From assembly GCA_964397555.1 (NCBI GenBank), contig CAYNJF010000051.1, positions 1 through 14,388 on the forward strand: a stretch of 14,388 nt of DNA. Direction: 5' to 3'. The translations under genes were made by a program, and so were the position numbers. The notes beneath the pieces are model-generated. The model saw only the letters and a list, made by a program, of their open reading frames with translations. It made no database searches and was not told the DNA's origin. This DNA comes from CAYNJF01 sp964397555 (GTDB lineage Bacteria > Pseudomonadota > Gammaproteobacteria > Berkiellales > Berkiellaceae). Of this stretch, positions 6,768 through 11,898 are shown piece by piece. Each line of letters begins with the position of its first letter. Within the stretch, counting starts at the first letter, position 1.

Positions 6768-6989
6768 TTAGGCGTAAACGGGAGTAAACTCAAAAATGGG
6801 TGATTTTTCGGTGTGGTAGGAGGTAAAAAACCAGCCTTTTTCTTCCCAAGTGGTAATGTTCCAATCCACGATGGTCTTTTGCCATCCAATCAAAGAAAGG
6901 CCAGGAATTTGTTCTGGGATGAATTCCTCTATCATCATGGCTTGGCCGCCGCTGACTTGAGCGCTCTGTAACATGGTTAACGTTTTCAT
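6768..6989 (-). CDS. Small peptide with double-glycine export leader, bacteriocin-like precursor
   Basis: The 73-residue product begins MKTLTMLQSAQVSGG, which resembles a double-glycine leader: hydrophobic L at -12 and V at -4, T at -11, G at -2 and -1. The usual E at -8 is Q. Such leaders are cut by the C39 peptidase domain of an ABC transporter during export. The predicted mature part (16-73, 58 residues) has four tryptophans (36, 43, 48, 53), no cysteine, eight acidic and three basic side chains, and an aromatic C-terminus FEFTPVYA. It is not glycine-rich and not cationic as most class II bacteriocins are. The ATG has GAGG nine bases upstream. The repeat-rich gene follows 14 bases after the stop. 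No transporter, peptidase or immunity gene is visible. It could also be a non-bacteriocin exported peptide. Confidence 0.72.
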   Translation of the reverse strand: MKTLTMLQSAQVSGGQAMMIEEFIPEQIPGLSLIGWQKTIVDWNITTWEEKGWFFTSYHTEKSPIFEFTPVYA

Positions 6990-7041
6990 AGTGGTATCCT
7001 CATTATTATTTAAAAATCAAAACATAATTTGATGGGAGAGG

Positions 7042-7047
7042 ATTATA
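7042..7047 (-). promoter_or_regulatory. Candidate -10 element for the double-glycine peptide unit
   Basis: A perfect TATAAT lies on the minus strand 52 bases before the peptide ATG. No good -35 is seen 16-18 bases upstream, so activation may be needed. Between it and the gene, ATCAAA and TTTGAT (7016-7021 and 7028-7033) form a small inverted repeat near the predicted transcript start. Confidence 0.4.
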
Positions 7048-7263
7048 CGCAGCCTACTCAGATTAGAAAGATTGCCTACCGCCAATGGTCCTAATATGAC
7101 GACCGTTCGTCTGGTTAATGCTAACATTGATACCCGAATGAGACCGATTCGCATCCTAGGGGGGGTTAAAACGCTCATGAATAAAACAACCGCAAAAAAA
7201 GTTACTTAACTCCATTATAAGTACCAATAATACTTATTACTTATACGAGGATACACGTAAAGA
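7048..7263. other. Intergenic gap between the peptide unit and the secF terminator
   Basis: I see no convincing gene in this AT-rich stretch. It holds an inverted repeat, TATAAGTA (7216-7223) and TACTTATA (7238-7245), of unknown role, and a run of seven G (7159-7165). A 37-codon plus-strand frame (7096-7209) has no ribosome site and is not called. Confidence 0.5.
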
Positions 7264-7297
7264 AATAAAAAAAAGGCTCAACCAGGTTGAGCCTTTT
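7264..7297 (-). terminator. Intrinsic terminator of the yajC-secD-secF operon
   Basis: GGCTCAAC and GTTGAGCC form an eight-base-pair stem around a three-base loop, extended by four A-T pairs. On the minus strand the stem is followed by a run of eight T. It lies 24 bases after the secF stop and fits as the end of that operon. Confidence 0.9.
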
Positions 7298-7320
7298 CTT
7301 GTTTTATTGGCGAGTCAGAG

Positions 7321-8244
7321 TTAAATGGTAGTATCGGCTCTTTTGGTAGGCGCCACCAAATCGGAACGCGACAGTCCCATAGACAAAGCCAGAGCTCCAG
7401 CAACATAAATTGAAGAATAAGTACCGATGACGATACCAATCAACAAGGCTAAGGAGAACCCAAACAAGGTATCGCCACCAAAAACCAACAAAGCAAACAC
7501 GACCAGTAAGGTGAGCACCGATGTCATGATGGTCCGTGATAACGTTTGGTTAATACTCAAATTCATGACTTCAAGGGCCGTTCCCTTTCTTACCTTGCGG
7601 AAGTTTTCACGAACCCTATCGTAGACCACAATCGTATCATTCAAGGAATAACCAATGACGGCCAACATAGACGCCAGTGTGGCCAGATCAAATTCGATTT
7701 GAAAGGCGGCAAAGATCCCTAGGATCAAAACCGGATCATGGAGCAAAGCAACAGCAGCACTGATCGCAAACCGGTACTCGAAGCGCATGGCAATATAGAT
7801 CATGGTCGCAAGCACTGCGACAAGCACCGCCATTCCCCCCTTCTCGGCCAATTGCTCACCAACTTCAGAGCCCACAAATTCAACTTTTCTAAGTTCAAAA
7901 CCCTCGTTTTCGACTTTGAGGGTTTCAACCACCTTTTCACCAAGCTGTTGCTCAGACAGCCCTTCTCGATTGGCCAAACGAATTAGGATATCTTTAGAGG
8001 TTCCAAAATGAGTGACTTTAGCATCAAAGCCTTCGGCCTCAAGGCGCTCACGCAATACATCTGGCTCCTGATCTTGTTCATACCTTAATTCGAGAGAGGT
8101 TCCTCCGGTAAAGTCCAATCCAAGATTGATGCCGTTCAAGAAGATCATAACAATGGAGATGACGAAAAGCCCGGCCGACAACATGGCCGTTTTCCGACGT
8201 AGCTCCATGAAATTAAAATGGGGCAGTTTTTGAAAAAATTCCAT
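7321..8244 (-). CDS. secF: SecF, protein translocase accessory subunit
   Basis: SecF pairs with SecD in the inner membrane and uses the proton gradient to help pull preproteins through SecYEG. The 307 residues (E. coli 323) show a first transmembrane segment at about 20-38, the signature LGLDFTGGTSLELRY (41-55), a small periplasmic domain at about 56-130, and five further membrane segments in the C-terminal half. These include FEYRFAISAAVALLHDPVLILGI and LASMLAVIGYSLNDTIVVYDRVRE, the latter carrying the conserved Asp and Arg of SecF. The ATG at 8242-8244 comes three bases after the secD stop, with GGGAT upstream inside the end of secD, so translation is probably coupled. Confidence 0.97.
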   Translation of the reverse strand: MEFFQKLPHFNFMELRRKTAMLSAGLFVISIVMIFLNGINLGLDFTGGTSLELRYEQDQEPDVLRERLEAEGFDAKVTHFGTSKDILIRLANREGLSEQQLGEKVVETLKVENEGFELRKVEFVGSEVGEQLAEKGGMAVLVAVLATMIYIAMRFEYRFAISAAVALLHDPVLILGIFAAFQIEFDLATLASMLAVIGYSLNDTIVVYDRVRENFRKVRKGTALEVMNLSINQTLSRTIMTSVLTLLVVFALLVFGGDTLFGFSLALLIGIVIGTYSSIYVAGALALSMGLSRSDLVAPTKRADTTI

Positions 8245-8247
8245 GAT

Positions 8248-10122
8248 TTAGATCCCTATGCGTAATTTTCTGACCGAACGACCACCGTAAACAAAGTTTA
8301 CAATAGCCCGTGTTCCTGTAATGGCGGTAAGCATGGAGGTCAAGATCCCCAAACTTAACGTCACAGCAAAGCCTTTCACAGGACCCGTACCGATACTGAA
8401 TAAGATAAGCGCGACAATCAAGGTGGTGATGTTGGCATCAATAATGGTTGAAAGTGCCCGCTCAAAACCACTATGTATGGAGGCTTGAGGCGACATGCCG
8501 TTTCGCATCTCCTCTCGTATTCGCTCAAAGATAAGCACGTTCGCATCGACGGCCATCCCCACCGTCAAAACAATCCCTGCAATCCCAGGCAAGGTTAAGG
8601 TGGCACCAACCAGCGATAGCACGGCCACCAAAAGCACGATGTTAATCAGCAAAGCCACATTTGCAATAAGGCCAAACACTGAATAGTAAGCGAGCATGGA
8701 GACAAGCACCAACGCTAAGCCCACTTGGACAGAGATGATCCCCATGCGGATGTTTTCTTGCCCCAGTGATGGGCCCACCGTTCTCTCTTCGACGATGGAA
8801 ATGGTAGCCGGCAAGGCACCACTACGAAGCAGTAACGATAGGTCTTGAGCTTGGTTTAGCCCAACGCCAGTAATCTGAAAGTCACGCCCTAACGCCGAAC
8901 GTATCGTGGCAACATTAATGACTTTTTCTTCGGTTCGCGTCACTTTAACCACTTCACCGTCGACTAGCTCATTGGTAACCTTGGTCTCAATATAAAGGGT
9001 GGCCATGGGCTTACCAATGTTTTCTCGAGTAGCCTTTTTGAACAGCGCTAGACCGCCGCCGCCAACACGAATTGAAACCGCAGGAAGACCTTGGGAGTCT
9101 GTGCCCACATACGCACCAGTGATGGAGTCCCCTGTCAGAAGAACACGTTTTTTTAGAAGATGCGGGCGATCTTGGCGATCGTAGTAAATCTTAGAACCAG
9201 GTGGCACCTTACCGGCCAACGCTTGGCGAATGTCATGATCGGTATCTTCCATCATAAACTGCAAAGTCGCCGTTTTACCAAGAATATCTTTGGCTCTTGC
9301 CGTGTCTTGAATCCCTGGTAGCTCAACGACAATGTGCCTTAAGCCTTGACGCTGAACAACCGCTTCAGCGACCCCAAGCTCGTTCACACGATTTCGAAGG
9401 GTTGTCATGGTCTGCTCAACGGTATAGTTGCGCATCTCTTGTAAAAGCGTTGGCGAAATCTTAGCAATGACGTAATAAGCACCGCCACTGTCGTTACGTG
9501 AGATATCAAGCCCTTGCCCGCCGCGTTGGAAATTACGTCTTAGGATTTGATAAGCCTCATCCGCATTTTCTTTGCCAGCGAACTTAATCTCAAAGGAAAG
9601 CTCTTCCTCAGATCGTTTGAAACCGTTCCAGCGTAACTTATTTTGACGAAACTCTGATTTAATGTCCGACTCATACGACTGCATACGGCGCTCAAAAGCA
9701 GACTCAATATCGACATCTAACAAAAAGTGAACGCCACCTCGAAGGTCAAGACCAAGCTTCATGGGTTCAGCCCCAAGCATGTCAAGCCACTTTGGCGTGA
9801 CAGGTGCAAGGTTGAGCGCCACTGTGGCCTTATCATCAAACTTGGCTCTAATCAGTTCATTGGCCTTGATTTGAACGTTATCATCGAGAAATCGGACCAA
9901 AACGCCCTCTTTCTCAGCCGTGATCGATTTGTATTCGAGCTCGGCCTCTTCCAGGATACTCGCCAATTGAGTATCGATATCCGGGCCTAAGGTTTGACCG
10001 GATTTCGGACTGATTTGAACCGCCGGGTCTTCACCAAATAAATTGGGAGCTGCGTAAATCAATCCTAAGAGCAAAATCATGCCCAACAAAATGTTTTTCC
10101 ATAACGGATATCGATTCATCAT
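8248..10122 (-). CDS. secD: SecD, protein translocase accessory subunit
   Basis: SecD is an RND-superfamily inner-membrane protein that acts with SecF and YajC late in Sec-dependent export. The 624 residues are close to the E. coli length (615). A first membrane segment lies at about 10-27. The signature LGLDLRGGVHFLLDVD (123-138) starts the P1 base domain. The large periplasmic region continues to about 450, with LRNRVNELGVAEAVVQRQG and IVVELPGI typical of SecD. The C-terminal five membrane segments include GIVLTVGMAVDANVLIFERIREE with the conserved Asp of the proton path. The ATG at 10120-10122 has AGGA six bases upstream; a second ATG follows directly and cannot be excluded. yajC ends 18 bases before. 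Confidence 0.98.
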   Translation of the reverse strand: MMNRYPLWKNILLGMILLLGLIYAAPNLFGEDPAVQISPKSGQTLGPDIDTQLASILEEAELEYKSITAEKEGVLVRFLDDNVQIKANELIRAKFDDKATVALNLAPVTPKWLDMLGAEPMKLGLDLRGGVHFLLDVDIESAFERRMQSYESDIKSEFRQNKLRWNGFKRSEEELSFEIKFAGKENADEAYQILRRNFQRGGQGLDISRNDSGGAYYVIAKISPTLLQEMRNYTVEQTMTTLRNRVNELGVAEAVVQRQGLRHIVVELPGIQDTARAKDILGKTATLQFMMEDTDHDIRQALAGKVPPGSKIYYDRQDRPHLLKKRVLLTGDSITGAYVGTDSQGLPAVSIRVGGGGLALFKKATRENIGKPMATLYIETKVTNELVDGEVVKVTRTEEKVINVATIRSALGRDFQITGVGLNQAQDLSLLLRSGALPATISIVEERTVGPSLGQENIRMGIISVQVGLALVLVSMLAYYSVFGLIANVALLINIVLLVAVLSLVGATLTLPGIAGIVLTVGMAVDANVLIFERIREEMRNGMSPQASIHSGFERALSTIIDANITTLIVALILFSIGTGPVKGFAVTLSLGILTSMLTAITGTRAIVNFVYGGRSVRKLRIGI

Positions 10123-10140
10123 AGGGGTTCCTGAACTCTA

Positions 10141-10494
10141 TTAAACGGATTTCATGGTGCCTTTAGGAAGACTGGCTGCAACCATGTTCTTTTGGACGAG
10201 AACTTCAATGCCTTCGGTAAGCTGGATTACAAATACCGCATCCGCGACCTTCGTGACCTTACCAATGATGCCGCCGTTGGTAAGCACTTCATCACCCTTG
10301 GCGATGGATTGAATCATATTCTGATGATCTTTGGTTTTTTTACTTTGAGAGCGCATCATCCAGAAAAAAAACGCCACGAACACACCTAAAATTAGAAGCT
10401 GACTAATACCAGGAGCTTGAGGCGCGCCGGCTTGAGCGAAAGCACCCGTGGAACAAAACATCAAAGCGAGGGCGGAAACAATCTTAAACTTCAT
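10141..10494 (-). CDS. yajC: YajC, Sec translocon accessory membrane protein
   Basis: YajC is a small inner-membrane partner of SecDF and of the YidC holotranslocon. From the ATG at 10492-10494 it has 117 residues (E. coli 110). One membrane segment (about 31-48, LLILGVFVAFFFWMM) is followed by a basic cytoplasmic stretch RSQSKKTKDHQ. Then comes the highly conserved core SIAKGDEVLTNGGIIGKVTKV (63-83) and the C-terminal LPKGTMKSV. Residues 1-20 look like a cleavable signal peptide ending AFA, unlike E. coli, so membrane topology may differ in detail. A longer frame (start 10542) adds 16 residues unlike the family and is not used. The ribosome site is weak. tgt and queA, frequent neighbours of yajC, are absent. 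Confidence 0.95.
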   Translation of the reverse strand: MKFKIVSALALMFCSTGAFAQAGAPQAPGISQLLILGVFVAFFFWMMRSQSKKTKDHQNMIQSIAKGDEVLTNGGIIGKVTKVADAVFVIQLTEGIEVLVQKNMVAASLPKGTMKSV

Positions 10495-10985
10495 AAAACA
10501 CCATTGGTTATTTAAATTACAAATAGCAGTGTAACGCTGCAAATTCTGGATTTTACCAGGTTTGAGCCAAGGCGCCAGTCAAGGCTGTTCGTAAGTCAAT
10601 AAATGGGATTCTGAAGTGGGACCCAAAAAGAGAAACGTCTAACGCATTTTGTACAACGCCTATTCATCGATTTTTAATGACGCTTTGAGCTAAGACCCAC
10701 GAGTTTTAAGACCACCTCGATATCATGGTTTTGCAAATTTGTTGCCGCACCTAATAATTGGTCACTCAACTTTTTTTAAGGGGAGTTTTTGATGGGATAC
10801 GAAGACCAGAGAGGCTCATGTTGATAATAAATCCACTTAATATCAATGTCATAAAGTGGAATATGCAGTAAAAACTCGTATTAAGCACTCTACTTTTAAC
10901 GCATTGAATCGTTGCCCAATAATCTCCTGATAGGCCATGATTGAGCGACAAAATCCCATCCTTGGAAATGCTCTCGAATGCTGTA
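10495..10985. other. Gap without a confident gene between yajC and the orphan 207-residue gene
   Basis: The gap should hold the promoter of yajC-secD-secF, but I found no clear pair of hexamers. A minus-strand frame crosses 10766-10985 but starts inside the neighbouring gene and looks non-coding. Two small frames are noted: ten codons on the plus strand at 10792-10824 after an excellent ribosome site AAGGGGAG, and 31 codons on the minus strand at 10674-10769 that read like protein but lack an ATG. Either may be a remnant. Confidence 0.4.
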
Positions 10986-11609
10986 TTAAGCTCTCTTAAG
11001 CCTTTTGCGCTCAGGCGGATTGAATTGACTACCGGCGGCGTCGTTGGTATTGAGCTCATGCAAAGGCTTACGATCGAGTCCATGAGCAAACAATACCGCG
11101 GGCTTATCAAATACCTTATTTTGTCGAGCAAACTCAACATCCTTTAAGGCCTTATTCAAATCTGAGAACTTTACCCCAAAGGATTGATATGACTTATGTT
11201 CCCCTAAAATGAAAGTAACCGCTTTATTCCAACCGAATTTACTCCACCCTAACTGTTGGTCGATGGTAAATCTTAGTCTTTGAAAAGGCTTGAATACTTC
11301 GCAGAACTTGGACATACATTCGTCATAGTGTTCTTTCAACACGATGATAGTTGCTATGTTGCCAAGCCCTTGAAGGTCCATGACTTCTTTGTTCTCAAGA
11401 ACCTGATGCGCAAATTTTGAGTCTTTTTTAAATGCATTTACCCAACTAAGGTCTGCCGCTTGAACAACAAGCTTAAACAAGCTGCTCGGTTCATTGGTGA
11501 CTGACAATCTAAGTCGAGCAACTACTTTTTTTTCAATTTCCTGCTCAATAAAGAGAGCTCGGCACTCATCAGGGAGGGGTTCCGCAGAGACTAAGTAAAA
11601 CATGGGCAT
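10986..11609 (-). CDS. Orphan hypothetical protein, soluble
   Basis: I do not recognise this product of 207 residues. It begins MPMFYLVSAEPLPDECRALF, has no signal peptide or membrane segment, and is likely a cytoplasmic alpha/beta protein. Visible stretches are IEKKVVARLRLSV (a strand-like segment), LQGLGNIATIIVLKEHYDEC, and a basic C-terminus PPERKRLKRA. The frame extends 14 residues further upstream (11651), but the ATG at 11607-11609 is preceded by GTGAGAG at a workable distance and lies downstream of a -10-like element, so I prefer it; an ATG two codons later is a third option. It stands alone between yajC and a tRNA gene on the other strand. The sensible amino-acid composition over more than 200 codons supports a real gene. 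Confidence 0.65.
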   Translation of the reverse strand: MPMFYLVSAEPLPDECRALFIEQEIEKKVVARLRLSVTNEPSSLFKLVVQAADLSWVNAFKKDSKFAHQVLENKEVMDLQGLGNIATIIVLKEHYDECMSKFCEVFKPFQRLRFTIDQQLGWSKFGWNKAVTFILGEHKSYQSFGVKFSDLNKALKDVEFARQNKVFDKPAVLFAHGLDRKPLHELNTNDAAGSQFNPPERKRLKRA

Positions 11610-11634
11610 CACTCTCACAAAAAAAATTCGGGCG

Positions 11635-11640
11635 AGTATA
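11635..11640 (-). promoter_or_regulatory. Candidate -10 element for the orphan gene
   Basis: TATACT lies on the minus strand 25 bases before the chosen ATG and matches the sigma-70 -10 at five of six positions. I see no good -35. It would place the transcript start downstream of the longer alternative start codon. Confidence 0.3.
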
Positions 11641-11758
11641 ACGATATTCAATAGAAAAGGATATAAAGAATCATTCTCACACAGACTAAAATAGAGTTTA
11701 TGTGATTTTTGTCATAAGGATGACTTTTTTGCTTTGATTGTTTTTATGAAAACAAAGC

Positions 11759-11786
11759 TTGTAAGCGCACAACAGTTTGCTATAAT
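11759..11786 (+). promoter_or_regulatory. Promoter of the tRNA-Leu gene
   Basis: TTGTAA (11759-11764) and a perfect TATAAT (11781-11786) are 16 bases apart, and transcription would start shortly before the tRNA at 11805. A strong -10 close to the mature 5' end is usual for tRNA genes. Confidence 0.7.
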
Positions 11787-11804
11787 TGCCAACCTGATGA
11801 GCGT

Positions 11805-11891
11805 GCCGAAGTGGTGGAACTGGTAGACACGCTAGATTCAAAATCTGGTGATCGCAAGATCGTGCGAGTTCGAGTCTCGCCTTCGGTACCA
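11805..11891 (+). tRNA. tRNA-Leu, anticodon CAA (decodes UUG)
   Basis: The 87-base gene has the acceptor stem GCCGAAG paired with CTTCGGT (one G-U at the end), followed by A and an encoded CCA. The D arm contains TGGTAGACAC. The anticodon stem-loop CTAGA-TTCAAAA-TCTGG gives anticodon CAA at loop positions 34-36. A long variable arm (GATC-GCAA-GATC) marks a class II tRNA, and the T arm GCGAG-TTCGAGT-CTCGC is perfect. It resembles E. coli leuX in acceptor and anticodon. It is convergent with the large gene, whose stop lies seven bases away. I see no integrated element next to it. Confidence 0.97.
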
Positions 11892-11898
11892 AACCTCA

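Noticed and set aside
7096..7209. 37-codon plus-strand frame with a Gly-Gly in the middle
   Set aside because: There is no ribosome site, it lies in an intergenic stretch, and it has no second line of support.
10766..11140. 124-codon minus-strand frame partly inside the orphan gene
   Set aside because: It overlaps the better 207-residue frame, has no ribosome site and an unlikely composition.
11731..11758. Interrupted hairpin (GCTTT...AAAGC) upstream of the tRNA promoter
   Set aside because: It has a four-base bulge and no T run on the correct side of either strand, so it is not called as a terminator.
11805..11891. tRNA-Leu as a possible attachment site for an integrated element
   Set aside because: No integrase, no direct repeat of the tRNA 3' end and no mobile gene is visible nearby.
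11698..11892. 64-codon minus-strand frame across the tRNA-Leu gene, beginning MVPKARLELARS
   Set aside because: It is the antisense translation of the tRNA, a well-known annotation artefact.
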